The translations under genes were made by a program, and so were the position numbers. A stretch of 64,000 nt of DNA from Tsukamurella asaccharolytica (GTDB taxonomy: Bacteria; Actinomycetota; Actinomycetes; Mycobacteriales; Mycobacteriaceae), in NCBI RefSeq assembly GCF_007858435.1, contig NZ_VIGW01000009.1, positions 44,344 through 108,343 on the forward strand, read 5' to 3'. The notes below the pieces were generated by a model. That model worked only from the letters and a program-made list of their open reading frames with translations. It ran no database searches and was not told the DNA's origin. This document shows, in pieces, positions 16,551-26,355 of this stretch; position 1 is the first letter of the stretch; the number at the start of each line of letters is the position of its first letter.

Positions 16551-17465
16551 GTGACCCGAACTCCGACTGCGGCCGAGGTGCCCACGGTTTCCCCGTGGCG
16601 CCGCAGGCTCCGTCCCTACCTCCTCTCCGTCCCCGCTGTGGTCGTGGTGGTGGGGATCCTCTACCCGTTCGTGGTGGGCGCCTATTACTCCCTTCTGAAC
16701 TACGCGGCGGTGAATCCGAATCCGCACTTCGTCGGCCTGCAGAACTTCGCCTCCGTCCTAGGGGACGAGGTGTTCTGGTCCTCGGTCGGCACGACGGGCG
16801 TGTTCGCGGTCGTGGCCACCGTGGTCGAGACCGTCCTCGGAGTGGGGCTGGCGCTGCTCCTCAACCGTGCGTCGACCGTGGGACGACTGTTCGAGAAGGT
16901 GCTGATCCTTCCGCTCATGATCGCTCCGGTCATCGCCGGCGTGATCTGGAAGCTCATGTTCAACCCTCAGTTCGGCGTGCTCAATCATATACTCGGGCTG
17001 GGAAACACGTTCGACTGGCTGTCGCAGTCCAACGCGCTGTGGTCGGTGATCCTGGTGGACACCTGGATCTACACCCCCTTCGTCGCGATCCTCGTGCTCG
17101 CAGGGATCCGGTCGCTCCCGCGCGAGCCGTTCGAGGCCTCGGAAGTGGACGGAGCCTCGTGGTTCTTCATGTTCCGCAAGCTGATGCTCCCGATGATCTG
17201 GCCGTACATCCTGGTGGCGGTGATCTTCCGGTTCATGGACAACCTCAAGGTCTTCGATCACATCTATGTGCTCACAGCCGGCGGGCCCGGTGTCGCGACG
17301 CGGTCGCTGCAGATCGGCGCCTTCGAAGATTCGATCATCAACCTGAACTACTCCCGTGGCAGCACCTACATGCTGCTGCTGTGGATCGTCGTGTTCATCA
17401 CCGCGCGCATCCTCGTGGGAGTGCTCGGCAAAGCGCAGCGTCGAGCTGCAGGAGCGGAGTCCTGA
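16551..17465 (+). CDS. ABC importer permease, MalF type
   Basis: 304 residues with six predicted membrane segments, the first near residues 20-42 (LLSVPAVVVVVGILYPFVVGAYYSL region). The coupling-helix (EAA) motif is EPFEASEVDGASWFFMFRKLMLPMIWP. GTG 16551 is chosen because AGGAG lies 10 nt upstream and within 14 nt of the preceding stop; a GTG at 16542 is an alternative. It pairs with the next permease to form the membrane channel. Confidence 0.9.
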   Translation: MTRTPTAAEVPTVSPWRRRLRPYLLSVPAVVVVVGILYPFVVGAYYSLLNYAAVNPNPHFVGLQNFASVLGDEVFWSSVGTTGVFAVVATVVETVLGVGLALLLNRASTVGRLFEKVLILPLMIAPVIAGVIWKLMFNPQFGVLNHILGLGNTFDWLSQSNALWSVILVDTWIYTPFVAILVLAGIRSLPREPFEASEVDGASWFFMFRKLMLPMIWPYILVAVIFRFMDNLKVFDHIYVLTAGGPGVATRSLQIGAFEDSIINLNYSRGSTYMLLLWIVVFITARILVGVLGKAQRRAAGAES

Positions 17466-17466
17466 C

Positions 17467-18357
17467 ATGCCCGGAATCAAGAACCCCCTCGCGCGGTCGG
17501 AACTGATGCCGGGACGAAAGCGCCTGACCCTCGGGTCCGTTGCGGGGGACGTGACGCTGATCGCGTGGTTCGTCTTCTCCTTGTTCCCGATCGTGTGGAT
17601 GGTGTTGCTGGCGCTGAAGAACAGTTCCCAGCAGACCACCACCTACTTCGCCTTCTCGCCCACGTGGTCCAACTTCGCGACGGTGCTCTCATCGAAAGGC
17701 ACCGCGATGACCAGCGTCGACTTCAAGGCGTCGCTGTTCACGAGCCTGATCAATTGCGCCGGCGCGGTGATCGTCTCGTTGGTGGTGGGGATACCGGCGG
17801 CGTACGCCGCGGGACGCTGGAAGTTCCGGGGGAGCGAGGACCTGATGTTCAACATGCTCTCGTTCCGCTTCGCTCCGGAGCTGATGGTGATCGTGCCGCT
17901 GTTCGTGATCTACAACCAGATCGGCCTGTTCGACACCACCGTGGGCATGATCTGGGTGCTGCAGCTCGTGACGATGCCACTGGTCGTATGGATTCTCCGG
18001 TCGTACTTCCAAGACCTCCCCGAGGATCTGGAGCAGGCGGCCTTGCTCGACGGGTACTCGCGCACCCGGGCCTTCGTGATGGTGGCCCTGCCGATCGTCC
18101 GCCCCGGTATCGCCGCCGCAGCACTCCTTGCGTTCATCTTCGCCTGGAACAGCTACATCTTCCCGTTGATCCTCGCCGACTCCAAGGCGAGCACGGTGAC
18201 CGTCGCGATCACCAAGTTCCTCGGGGGCGGCGGGCAGGCGTACTACAACCTGACCGCCGCGGCGGCGGTGATCGCCGCGCTCCCACCGTTGATCCTTGCG
18301 CTGACGATCCAGCGGTACCTGGTGCGCGGCCTGTCGTTCGGGGCGGTGAAGGCCTAA
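17467..18357 (+). CDS. ABC importer permease, MalG type
   Basis: 296 residues with six predicted membrane spans. The coupling-helix motif is LPEDLEQAALLDGYSRTRAFVMVALPIVRPG, and AWNSYIFPLIL is characteristic of the MalG branch. The start is 1 nt after the previous stop, and its own stop overlaps the next start (TAATG). An extra loop between the first and second spans (about residues 65-85) is typical of this branch. Confidence 0.9.
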   Translation: MPGIKNPLARSELMPGRKRLTLGSVAGDVTLIAWFVFSLFPIVWMVLLALKNSSQQTTTYFAFSPTWSNFATVLSSKGTAMTSVDFKASLFTSLINCAGAVIVSLVVGIPAAYAAGRWKFRGSEDLMFNMLSFRFAPELMVIVPLFVIYNQIGLFDTTVGMIWVLQLVTMPLVVWILRSYFQDLPEDLEQAALLDGYSRTRAFVMVALPIVRPGIAAAALLAFIFAWNSYIFPLILADSKASTVTVAITKFLGGGGQAYYNLTAAAAVIAALPPLILALTIQRYLVRGLSFGAVKA

Positions 18358-19469
18358 TGGCTACGTTGGTCCTGAATGAGGTGAGCAAGCGCTTCGGCGC
18401 GACCACAGCGGTCGAGGACGTATCGGTCCAGATCGGGAACGGTGAGTTCTTCGTGATCCTCGGTCCGAGCGGCGCGGGGAAGACCACGACGCTCAAGTCC
18501 ATCGCCGGACTGGTCGACATCGATGGGGGTAGCGTGCACATCGGCGGCGTGGACATGACGCTCGTCGAGCCGTACCACCGGAACGTGGCGATGGCCTTCG
18601 AGAGCTACGCCCTGTACCCGCAGAAGACGGTGAGTGAGAACCTTGCATCCCCTCTGAAATCCGGTCGCACGCGGAAGTATTCGCCATCCGAGCAGAAGGA
18701 GCGGATCGACCAGGTGACCCGCACCCTGGGGATCAACCATCTCCTGCAGCGCTTTCCGCGGGAGCTGTCCAACGGGCAACGGCAGCGCGTCGCACTGGGC
18801 CGGGTCCTGGTGCGGCCAGCGGACGTCTACCTGCTCGACGAGCCCCTCAGCCATCTCGATGCCAAGCTGCGAGCGGAGATGCGAGCGGAGCTGCGGCAGT
18901 TGGGTTCCGTCTCGGACACGACCGCCGTGTACGTGACGCACGACTACCAGGAGGCCCTCTCCCTCGGCGACCGGATCGCGGTGATGCGGGACGGGCGATT
19001 CGTCCAGGTGGGCACCCCGCGGGAGGTATGGCATCGCCCCGCGGATACGTTCGTCGCCCGCGCGCTGGGGCAACCCGAGATGAACGTGGTGGACGCCGTG
19101 GTGCGCGGGGATCGGATCGTTTTCGGCGAGTCCGCCAGCGTCCCCGCGCCTCCAGGGCTGGATGCGGACGACGGGCAGGCGGTGCGGGTGGGCCTCCGCC
19201 CCTGTGACCTGCGCGTCGAGACAGGGCCGACGCGCGACCACATGACCGGGAGAATCACCGGCATCGAGCGCCTCGGCCGGGACGCGGAACTGGCTGTGGA
19301 CATGAACGGTGCGGAGCTGATCGTGCTGGCCTCCGCGCGACGAGGCCTGGCGGAGGGCGATGTGGTGGGCGTGTCGGTGCCGGCATCCGATGTCCATGTC
19401 TTCGCCGCCGGTGAGGGTGACACCGGTCGGCTGCACCAGGCCGACCCGATCGCGGAGGTGCAGCTGTGA
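18357..19469 (+). CDS. ABC importer ATPase, first of two (MalK/UgpC type)
   Basis: 370 residues. Walker A is GPSGAGKTTT (about 38-47), Walker B YLLDEPLSHLD, switch His in YVTHDYQEALSL. The signature reads LSNGQ rather than LSGGQ. The Q-loop position is Glu (MAFESYALYP) where MalK-type proteins have Gln. A C-terminal regulatory OB domain follows (VRVGLRPCDLRVE). It is co-translated with a second, diverged ATPase gene, which implies a heterodimeric motor. Confidence 0.9.
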   Translation: MATLVLNEVSKRFGATTAVEDVSVQIGNGEFFVILGPSGAGKTTTLKSIAGLVDIDGGSVHIGGVDMTLVEPYHRNVAMAFESYALYPQKTVSENLASPLKSGRTRKYSPSEQKERIDQVTRTLGINHLLQRFPRELSNGQRQRVALGRVLVRPADVYLLDEPLSHLDAKLRAEMRAELRQLGSVSDTTAVYVTHDYQEALSLGDRIAVMRDGRFVQVGTPREVWHRPADTFVARALGQPEMNVVDAVVRGDRIVFGESASVPAPPGLDADDGQAVRVGLRPCDLRVETGPTRDHMTGRITGIERLGRDAELAVDMNGAELIVLASARRGLAEGDVVGVSVPASDVHVFAAGEGDTGRLHQADPIAEVQL

Positions 19470-20563
19470 CGACATCGACGGCGCAGGGATTGACCCTGAC
19501 CGATCTCGTGAAGACCTACTCGGCCCGTGGTCGCGAGTCGTTTCAGGCGGTCAGGGGGATCAACCTGGCCATCGCGCCCGGCGAGCTCGTGGCCCTCCTC
19601 GGGCCGTCCGGCTGCGGCAAGACCACCACGCTGCGCATGATCGCCGGGCTCGAGAGCGTGACGAGCGGATCGATCCGCATCGGCGACAACGAGATCTCGC
19701 AGCTTCCGGCGGCGAAACGAGGCATCGGAGTCGGTTTCGAGAGCTATGCGCTGTATCCGCCGCTGAACGTGCGCGAGAACCTGCTGTACGGCCTGAAGGC
19801 CCGCAAGGTGCCCGGTGCGGAGGAGATGGTCGACGCGATCGCCGCGAGGCTGGAGATGAAGGACCTGTTGCCGCTCCGGCCCGCTGCGCTCTCGAGTGGG
19901 CAGAAGCAGCGAGTCGCGTTGGCTCGGGCGCTGGTTCGGAAACCCCCGGTCCTGCTCCTGGATGAACCTCTGAGCCATCTGGACGCCTCGGCGCGCAACC
20001 GGGTGCGGCGCGAGCTGAAGGCGCTGCAACGCGAGTTCGGGTACACCACGATCGTCGTCACCCACGACCAGGTGGAGGCACTCTCCCTGGCCGACCGGCT
20101 CGCAGTGATGGACGGCGGCGTGGTGCAGCAGTTCGGCACGCCCGACGACGTCTTCGACGACCCGGAGAACCTCTTCGTGGCCGAGTTCGTCGGTGAGCCG
20201 AAGATCAACGTCGTGCCGGCGACCGTGCGCGCCGGGACTGTCCAGGTGGGAACCGGTGGCGTGCTCGCCGCGGCCGCCGGAGCGTCGTTGCCGGCCGGGA
20301 CCGCGGTCACCGTCGGGCTGCGGCCACAGGACTGTGCGCTCGTGGCCGGCGCTGCCGAACCGGGCGTGCGGTGCCGGGTCAGCCACTTCGAGCACCTTCT
20401 CGAGTACGGACTCGCGACCGTCGTCGTGCCCGGGATCGACGAGTCGATGGTCGTGGTCACGCCGGCGGAGGAGCGATTCGAGGCCGGGGACGAGGCGACC
20501 ATCACGGCGCCGGCCGAGCGGGTGTACCTGTTCGAGCCCGACACAGGAGGACGAGTGCGATGA
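19466..20563 (+). CDS. ABC importer ATPase, second of two
   Basis: 365 residues. Walker A is GPSGCGKTTT, signature LSSGQ, Walker B LLLDEPLSHLD, switch His in VVTHDQVEALSLAD. The Q-loop again carries Glu (VGFESYALYP). The C-terminal OB-type domain includes VTVGLRPQDCAL. The GTG start overlaps the stop of the first ATPase by 4 nt and its stop overlaps the kinase start (ATGA). The same unusual Q-loop residue in both subunits suggests a subfamily trait rather than decay. Confidence 0.9.
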   Translation: MTTSTAQGLTLTDLVKTYSARGRESFQAVRGINLAIAPGELVALLGPSGCGKTTTLRMIAGLESVTSGSIRIGDNEISQLPAAKRGIGVGFESYALYPPLNVRENLLYGLKARKVPGAEEMVDAIAARLEMKDLLPLRPAALSSGQKQRVALARALVRKPPVLLLDEPLSHLDASARNRVRRELKALQREFGYTTIVVTHDQVEALSLADRLAVMDGGVVQQFGTPDDVFDDPENLFVAEFVGEPKINVVPATVRAGTVQVGTGGVLAAAAGASLPAGTAVTVGLRPQDCALVAGAAEPGVRCRVSHFEHLLEYGLATVVVPGIDESMVVVTPAEERFEAGDEATITAPAERVYLFEPDTGGRVR

Positions 20564-22290
20564 CCACGCTGTACAACGACCCGGCGAACTTCATCGACGA
20601 CGCCCTGGCCGGCTTTCTCGATCTCCATGCCGACCGAGTGACCGGGGTGCCGGGTGGTGTGGTGCGCTCCACGGAGACCCGAGCGGGCAAGGTGGCGGTG
20701 GTCGTGGGCGGCGGATCGGGCCACTACCCCGCGTTCTACGGCGTGGTGGGTGCGGGATTCGCGGACGGCGCCGTCGTGGGCAACCTGTTCACCTCACCGT
20801 CGGCCCACGAAGCGGAATCGGTGGCCCGCTCCGCTCACGGTGACGCTGGTGTGCTGCTCACCACGGGCAACTACGCGGGTGACGTCATGAACTTCACGCT
20901 CGCCGTGGAGCGCCTCCGCGCGGCGGGGATCGACGCGCAGTACTTCCCGGTCACCGACGATGTGGCGTCCGCGCCCCGCGGCGAGGAGGCGAAGCGGCGC
21001 GGCATCGCGGGCGATTTCACCGTCTTCAAATGTGCTTCCGCCGCGGCGGAGGCGGGCCTGCCGTTGGCCGAAGTGGTGCGCGTGGCGTCCGCTGCGAACG
21101 ACGCGACCCGCACGCTCGGCGTGGCCTTCGACGGCTGCACGATGCCGGGCGCCCAGACTCCGTTGTTCACCGTGCCCGACGGCGCCATGGGGCTGGGGCT
21201 GGGCATCCACGGCGAGCCGGGAATCGCCGACGAGCCCCTGCCGACCGCCGCCGATCTGGCGCGGATCCTGGTGGACGGTGTGCTCGCGGATCGGCCCGAT
21301 GTGCCGCCGGGACGGGTGGCGGTCATCCTCAACGGCCTGGGCAGGACCAAGTACGAGGAACTCTTCGTGGTGTGGCGCGACCTCGTCCGGCTGCTCCGCG
21401 AACGCGGCTACGAGGTGGTCGAGCCCGAGGTCGGCGAACTGGTGACCAGCCTCGACATGGCCGGATGCTCCCTCACGGTGATGTGGCTGGACGAGGAACT
21501 GGAGCGCTACTGGCGGGCGCCGGCTGATACCCCGGCGTACCGCAAGGGCGCCGCCGCTGCGGCCGGTGAGCGACGAGCGGTGATCGCCGACGGCGACGCA
21601 GCCGTCGAGGCGGATCCCGCCTCCGCATCGGACGCGCCCGGGCGTGCCGCCGGCGCGGAAGTCGCCGCGGTCATCGGTGACCTGGCCGCGATGCTCGCGG
21701 AGAACGAGGCGGAGCTCGGTCGCATCGATGCCGTCGCGGGCGACGGTGATCACGGCCGCGGGATGGTGAAGGGCTCCAGTGCGGCCGCCGCGGCGGCCGC
21801 GGCCACCGCCGCCGCCGGCGCCGGCCCGGCGACCGTGCTCGGCGCCGCGGGGCGTGAATGGGCCGCTCGCGCAGGAGGGACCTCGGGTGTGCTCTGGGGT
21901 GCCCTCCTCGAGGCCTCGGGCGATCAGCTCGGTGACTCTGGCACCCCCGATGAGGCTGCGGTGCTCCGGGCCGTCGTCGCCGCCCGGGACGCGGTGGTGC
22001 GGCTCGGGGGCGCCCAGCTGGGCGATAAGACGATGGTGGACTCGCTGACGCCCTTCGTCACTGAGATGGAACGCCGCGTCGCCGCCGGCGACAGGCTCCC
22101 GCAGGCGTGGGCGGCCGCAGCGACCGTCGCGCGTGAGGCCGCGGACGCGACCGCGAGCCTCACGCCGCGGGTCGGACGAGCCCGCCCGCTCGCGGAACGG
22201 AGCCTGGGAACGCCCGACGCGGGAGCGATATCGATGGCGCTGTGCCTGGAGACCGTGGGCCGCCACTTAGCAGGAGAGGACGCGACATGA
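20560..22290 (+). CDS. derK: dihydroxyacetone-kinase-family D-erythrulose kinase (fused DhaK-DhaL)
   Basis: 576 residues fusing a DhaK substrate domain (about 1-330) to a DhaL nucleotide domain (about 365-576). His217 in [11 protein letters not shown] is the residue that binds the ketone substrate covalently in this family. [13 protein letters not shown] (390-402) carries the Asp residues that hold Mg-ATP. ATP-dependent kinases of this layout include dihydroxyacetone kinase and D-erythrulose kinase. The neighbouring tetritol dehydrogenases and the RpiB-like isomerase favour D-erythrulose. AGGAGG sits just upstream of ATG 20560. Confidence 0.82.
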   Translation: MTTLYNDPANFIDDALAGFLDLHADRVTGVPGGVVRSTETRAGKVAVVVGGGSGHYPAFYGVVGAGFADGAVVGNLFTSPSAHEAESVARSAHGDAGVLLTTGNYAGDVMNFTLAVERLRAAGIDAQYFPVTDDVASAPRGEEAKRRGIAGDFTVFKCASAAAEAGLPLAEVVRVASAANDATRTLGVAFDGCTMPGAQTPLFTVPDGAMGLGLGIHGEPGIADEPLPTAADLARILVDGVLADRPDVPPGRVAVILNGLGRTKYEELFVVWRDLVRLLRERGYEVVEPEVGELVTSLDMAGCSLTVMWLDEELERYWRAPADTPAYRKGAAAAAGERRAVIADGDAAVEADPASASDAPGRAAGAEVAAVIGDLAAMLAENEAELGRIDAVAGDGDHGRGMVKGSSAAAAAAAATAAAGAGPATVLGAAGREWAARAGGTSGVLWGALLEASGDQLGDSGTPDEAAVLRAVVAARDAVVRLGGAQLGDKTMVDSLTPFVTEMERRVAAGDRLPQAWAAAATVAREAADATASLTPRVGRARPLAERSLGTPDAGAISMALCLETVGRHLAGEDAT

Positions 22291-22736
22291 CTTTGCGGAT
22301 CGTAGTCGGGGCGGATGACGCCGGATTCGAGTACAAGGAGGCGCTGCGGCGCGACCTGGAGTCGGATTCGCGGGTATCCGAGGTGACCGACGTCGGCGTG
22401 GGAGGTGATGAGCACACCGCGTACCCGCACGTCGCCGTCGCCGCGGCCCGTATGGTCGCCGAGGGAAGCGCCGATCGTGCGCTGCTCGTGTGCGGCACCG
22501 GGCTGGGGGTGGCCATCGCAGCGAACAAGGTTCGGGGAATCCGCGCAGTGACCGCGCACGACAGCTTGTCGGTGGAGCGGTCCGTGCTCTCCAACAACGC
22601 GCAGGTGCTGTGTTTCGGCCAGCGCGTGGTCGGACTGGAACTGGCGCGCCGCCTGGCCCGCGAGTGGCTGGACTACGAATTCGATCCCGACAGCGCCTCC
22701 GCCGAGAAGGTGTGCGCGATCGGGGAGTACGAATGA
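22287..22736 (+). CDS. derI: RpiB-like D-erythrulose 4-phosphate isomerase
   Basis: 149 residues of the RpiB/LacA sugar-phosphate isomerase family. [16 protein letters not shown] carries the conserved Asp near the start, and [19 protein letters not shown] carries the catalytic base Cys69. [24 protein letters not shown] fits the phosphate-binding region. Overlapping the kinase stop by 4 nt, it is the last gene of the operon. The inferred step is D-erythrulose 4-phosphate to D-erythrose 4-phosphate, which feeds the pentose phosphate pathway; a plain ribose 5-phosphate isomerase role is the alternative. Confidence 0.8.
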   Translation: MTLRIVVGADDAGFEYKEALRRDLESDSRVSEVTDVGVGGDEHTAYPHVAVAAARMVAEGSADRALLVCGTGLGVAIAANKVRGIRAVTAHDSLSVERSVLSNNAQVLCFGQRVVGLELARRLAREWLDYEFDPDSASAEKVCAIGEYE

Positions 22737-22753
22737 GCCGTTAGGCTCGGGAC

Positions 22754-23623
22754 ATGGTGCGGATCGGACTCACAGGCGGTATCGGCGCGGGCAAGTCGAC
22801 GGTGGCGAAGGAACTCGCCGCCCTCGGTGCCGTGATCGTGGACGGCGACAAGATCGCCCGCGAGGTCGTCGAGCCGGGGACCCCTGGCCTCGCCGCCCTC
22901 GTCGAGGCCTTCGGCGACGGGATCCTCGCCGACGACGGCAGCCTCGACCGGCCCGCCCTCGCGGCGATCGCCTTCTCCGACGACGAGTCCCGCGCGAAGC
23001 TCAACGCCATCACGCACCCGCTCGTGGGCGCGCGGTCGGCCGAGCTGATCGAGGCGGCGGGGCCGGACGCCGTGATCGTGCAGGACATCCCGCTCCTCGT
23101 GGAGAACGGGTTGGCTCCGATGTTCCACCTCGTGATCATCGTCTGGGTCGACGCCGAGGAGCGGGTCCGCCGGTTGGTCGGTTCGCGCGGTATGGCCGAG
23201 GACGACGCGCGCGCCCGCATCGCGGCACAGGCGACGGACGAGCAGCGCCGCGCCGTCGCCGACGTGTGGCTCGAGAACACCGGCACGGAGGATGCGACCC
23301 GCGCCGCCGTCCGCGCGCTGTGGGCGGACCGCATCGCCCCGTTCGCCGCGAACGTCGCTGCGCACCGCCCGGCCGACGGTGCCCCGCGGGTGGACGACGC
23401 CGCCTACGACGAGCGCCTCGTCGGGCGACTCCGGTTCACCCTCGGCGCCGACGCCTCCTCCGTCACGGCCGCCGGTGCCGAGGCCACCGTCGTGCTCGCC
23501 GCCGGCGTCACCGTCCATGCGGTCGCCGACCGCCTCGCGGATGCCGGTTTCGCCCCCGTCGGGGAGGGGCTGTTCCGTGGCTCGGATCCGGGTCGCGCGG
23601 TGACGGTGCACGTCGGAGCGTAG
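22754..23623 (+). CDS. coaE: dephospho-CoA kinase with extra C-terminal segment
   Basis: 289 residues. The kinase domain (about 1-200) phosphorylates dephospho-CoA in the last step of CoA synthesis. Walker A is GLTGGIGAGKST, followed by VIVDGDKIAREVVEPG, HPLVGARS and VQDIPLLVENG. The C-terminal about 85 residues go beyond a minimal CoaE and sit where mycobacterial proteins carry a longer second domain, here much shorter. TAGGCT at 22742-22747 is a plausible -10 only 6 nt from the ATG, so the mRNA may be leaderless. Confidence 0.93.
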   Translation: MVRIGLTGGIGAGKSTVAKELAALGAVIVDGDKIAREVVEPGTPGLAALVEAFGDGILADDGSLDRPALAAIAFSDDESRAKLNAITHPLVGARSAELIEAAGPDAVIVQDIPLLVENGLAPMFHLVIIVWVDAEERVRRLVGSRGMAEDDARARIAAQATDEQRRAVADVWLENTGTEDATRAAVRALWADRIAPFAANVAAHRPADGAPRVDDAAYDERLVGRLRFTLGADASSVTAAGAEATVVLAAGVTVHAVADRLADAGFAPVGEGLFRGSDPGRAVTVHVGA

Positions 23624-23793
23624 TCCGCCCGACGCGGCCAGGAACGCGCGAAATGCCCGACTCCGCCGCATCTTCGGGACGCGTGCCCGCGTGTCGGGTG
23701 CGAACGCGGCGCCGCTGCCGTCGATCGGGTACACACTGAGGAATGCGCCGCACTTCCATGCGGAGCGCACGTATTCCATGAATTGAGGTGTGC

Positions 23794-25497
23794 ATGTCCG
23801 AGACACGATCCAGCGCCGCACCTCCGCCTTCGCCGACGCAGGCGGGGCTCGCCCGCGAGGACGAGGGCTACAACAAGGGCATCAAGCCCCGCCAACTGCA
23901 GATGATCGCGATCGGCGGCGCCATCGGCACCGGTCTGTTCCTCGGCGCCGGAGGCCGGTTGCGCGACGCCGGGCCGGGCCTGTTCCTCGTGTACGCGGTG
24001 TGCGGTGTCTTCGTCTTCCTCATCCTCCGCGCCATGGGCGAGTTGGTGTTGCACCGTCCGTCGTCGGGGTCGTTCGTGTCCTACGCCCGCGAGTTCTACG
24101 GGGAGAAGGCCGCGTTCGTCGCCGGATGGATGTACTTCCTGAACTGGGCGATGACGGCGATCGTCGATACCACGGCGATCGCCACCTACTTCCACTACTG
24201 GAACGCCTTCGACGCGATCCCCCAGTGGTTGCTGGCGCTGATCGCCCTGGTCATCGTCCTCTCGGTGAACCTGGTGTCCGTGAAGCTGTTCGGCGAGATG
24301 GAGTTCTGGGCGGCACTCATCAAGGTCGTCGCGCTGGTCGCATTCCTGGTGGTCGGTACGGTCTTCCTGGCCGGGCGTTACGAGATTCAGGGCGCGAGTA
24401 CGGGGCTCGGCATGGTCTCGCAGCACGGGGGCTGGTTCCCGACAGGGATCCTCCCGCTCGTCGTCGTGACCTCGGGCGTCGTCTTCGCCTACGCCGCCGT
24501 CGAACTCGTGGGCACCGCGGCCGGCGAGACCGAGAACCCCGAGAAGGTCATGCCGCGCGCGATCAACTCGGTCATCGCGCGCATCGCGATCTTCTACGTC
24601 GGGTCGATCGTGCTCCTGGCGCTGCTGCTGCCCTACACGGAGTACTCGAGCAAGGAGAGCCCGTTCGTCACGTTCTTCTCGAAGCTCGGCTTCGACGGAG
24701 CAGGCGATCTCATGAACGTGGTGGTCCTGACGGCCGCGTTCTCGAGCCTCAACGCCGGCCTGTACTCGACCGGCCGCATCCTGAGGTCGATGGCGATGAA
24801 CGGCAGCGGCCCGAAGTTCACCGGGGTGATGTCCAAGCACGGCGTGCCCTACGGCGGCATCCTGCTGACCGCGGTGATCTGCCTGTTCGGCGTGGTGCTC
24901 AACGCCTTCAACCCCGGACAGGCGTTCGAGATCGTCCTCAACGTCTCGGCTCTGGGCATCCTCTCCTCCTGGGCGACCATCGTGCTGTGCCAGATGAAGC
25001 TCAAGAGCGAGGCCGATGCCGGGCGCATGACCAGGCCGGCCTTCCGAATGCCTCTCGCGCCGTGGTCCGCGTACGTCACCCTCGCATTCCTGTTCGCCGT
25101 CCTGGTGCTGATGGGATTCGACCGGCCGATCGGTACCTGGACCGTCGCCAGCCTGGTCATCATCATCCCGATGCTCGTCGGCGGCTGGTACCTCGTGCGC
25201 GACCGGGTGAACGAGGAGGCCCGCGCGCGTGAGGGCTACACCGGGGAGTTCCCGGTCGTCGCCAATGTGCCGGTCGACGGGGGCAACGGGAAGCCGTCGT
25301 GGCTGCGCCGCTTCTACGACCGGTACCGCGACGCCTCACGACCGCCGCTGTACGGCATGGCGCTCGTCTTCGGCGGCATGGCAGTGGTCGCGGTGACCGC
25401 GCACTTCCACCTCGGGTGGTGGTCGATCATCGGCTACGCGGTCGCCGCCGTGATGGCGATCGTCGGATTCGCTCTGGCCTTCCGGGACCTCTCGTAG
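23794..25497 (+). CDS. ansP: amino acid permease, L-asparagine permease type (APC family)
   Basis: About 567 residues with twelve predicted membrane spans. The opening [32 protein letters not shown] and [19 protein letters not shown] are nearly those of mycobacterial AnsP proteins, which import asparagine or related amino acids. A long cytoplasmic C-terminal part (about residues 480-520) precedes two more membrane segments. ATG 23794 follows a GAGG by about 8 nt; an upstream GTG at 23788 adds two residues. Exact substrate is a family inference. Confidence 0.87.
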   Translation: MSETRSSAAPPPSPTQAGLAREDEGYNKGIKPRQLQMIAIGGAIGTGLFLGAGGRLRDAGPGLFLVYAVCGVFVFLILRAMGELVLHRPSSGSFVSYAREFYGEKAAFVAGWMYFLNWAMTAIVDTTAIATYFHYWNAFDAIPQWLLALIALVIVLSVNLVSVKLFGEMEFWAALIKVVALVAFLVVGTVFLAGRYEIQGASTGLGMVSQHGGWFPTGILPLVVVTSGVVFAYAAVELVGTAAGETENPEKVMPRAINSVIARIAIFYVGSIVLLALLLPYTEYSSKESPFVTFFSKLGFDGAGDLMNVVVLTAAFSSLNAGLYSTGRILRSMAMNGSGPKFTGVMSKHGVPYGGILLTAVICLFGVVLNAFNPGQAFEIVLNVSALGILSSWATIVLCQMKLKSEADAGRMTRPAFRMPLAPWSAYVTLAFLFAVLVLMGFDRPIGTWTVASLVIIIPMLVGGWYLVRDRVNEEARAREGYTGEFPVVANVPVDGGNGKPSWLRRFYDRYRDASRPPLYGMALVFGGMAVVAVTAHFHLGWWSIIGYAVAAVMAIVGFALAFRDLS

Positions 25498-25531
25498 GGC
25501 GACGGGCGCGTGGGTTCGACGACGCCGGCGC

Positions 25532-26341
25532 TTAGCGCCAGGTGATCGGTGCGCCCTCCGCGGCGAGCCAGGCATCCACGCTGTGTCCGTGCGCAGCAGT
25601 GCCCGCGACGGCCCGGACGGCCGTCTGGAGCGCGCGCTCGGCGTCTCCCGCACTCAGGAGTTCCGCCGCCGCGGCGGCGAGGAGTTCGTCGACGTCGATG
25701 AGCTCGATCGGCCGGCCCGGGTGCTCCACCAGATCGAGGTACCAGTCCTCGGAATGCCAGAGATTCCCGTCGCGCCACACCCGTGCGACGTCGAGGTACA
25801 CGCGCTGATCGCGCTCGTGGCCGGGCGTGAAGCGGAAGATCGTCGCGCGTAGGTCGAAAGCGGGCAGCAGCCAGGACTCGATCGCATCGAACTTCGGGTG
25901 GTCCGCACGGCGGAAGACGTACAGCCCGAACTGCGTCTCCCGGAACTCCTCGACCTCGCGGACGAACCCCTTGGGATCGGTGTTCGTCATGGCCGGCGGA
26001 TCGAAGACCTCGCGCTTCGGCGGGTGCACGGCCCCGTCGTCGATCGCGGCACCGGCGGCGAGCCGCAGCACCAGCGTGACCTCCGTGTGGCCTCGCGGCC
26101 GGCCGGCGACGGCACCGGAGGGACGGAAACCGTGGCGTCGCAGCAGCGCGCCGAGCCCATCGTCGTGGGTGCGGACCAGGATCCCGTCGAGGCGGGACGC
26201 TCGCTCGCGGGCCGCGTCGAGGAGAGCAGGCACCGCGTCCTCCGCCGCGTCCAGCACCGTCAGGTCCAGCCAGCCGCCGGCCACCGCGCCGATGGCCGCG
26301 GCACCGTCGACGGACAGCTCGAACGTTTCTTCCGCCTGCAT
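25532..26341 (-). CDS. DUF402 domain protein with N-terminal acetyltransferase-like extension
   Basis: 269 residues. The C-terminal about 160 (from HPPKREVFD) is a DUF402 domain: NTDPKGFVREVEEFRETQFGLYVFRRADHP, ESWLLPAFDLRATIFRFTPGHERDQRVYLDV, WHSEDWYLDLVEH and ELIDVDELL. This matches the mycobacterial gene between coaE and uvrB (Rv1632c). The first about 105 residues are absent there and end in LGALLRRHGFRPSG, a pattern like the tail of a GNAT acetyltransferase. A GTG at 26026 would give a stand-alone DUF402 protein. Start ATG 26341 lies only 14 bp from the divergent gene. Confidence 0.75.
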   Translation of the reverse strand: MQAEETFELSVDGAAAIGAVAGGWLDLTVLDAAEDAVPALLDAARERASRLDGILVRTHDDGLGALLRRHGFRPSGAVAGRPRGHTEVTLVLRLAAGAAIDDGAVHPPKREVFDPPAMTNTDPKGFVREVEEFRETQFGLYVFRRADHPKFDAIESWLLPAFDLRATIFRFTPGHERDQRVYLDVARVWRDGNLWHSEDWYLDLVEHPGRPIELIDVDELLAAAAAELLSAGDAERALQTAVRAVAGTAAHGHSVDAWLAAEGAPITWR

Positions 26342-26355
26342 GCCCCCACGATACG

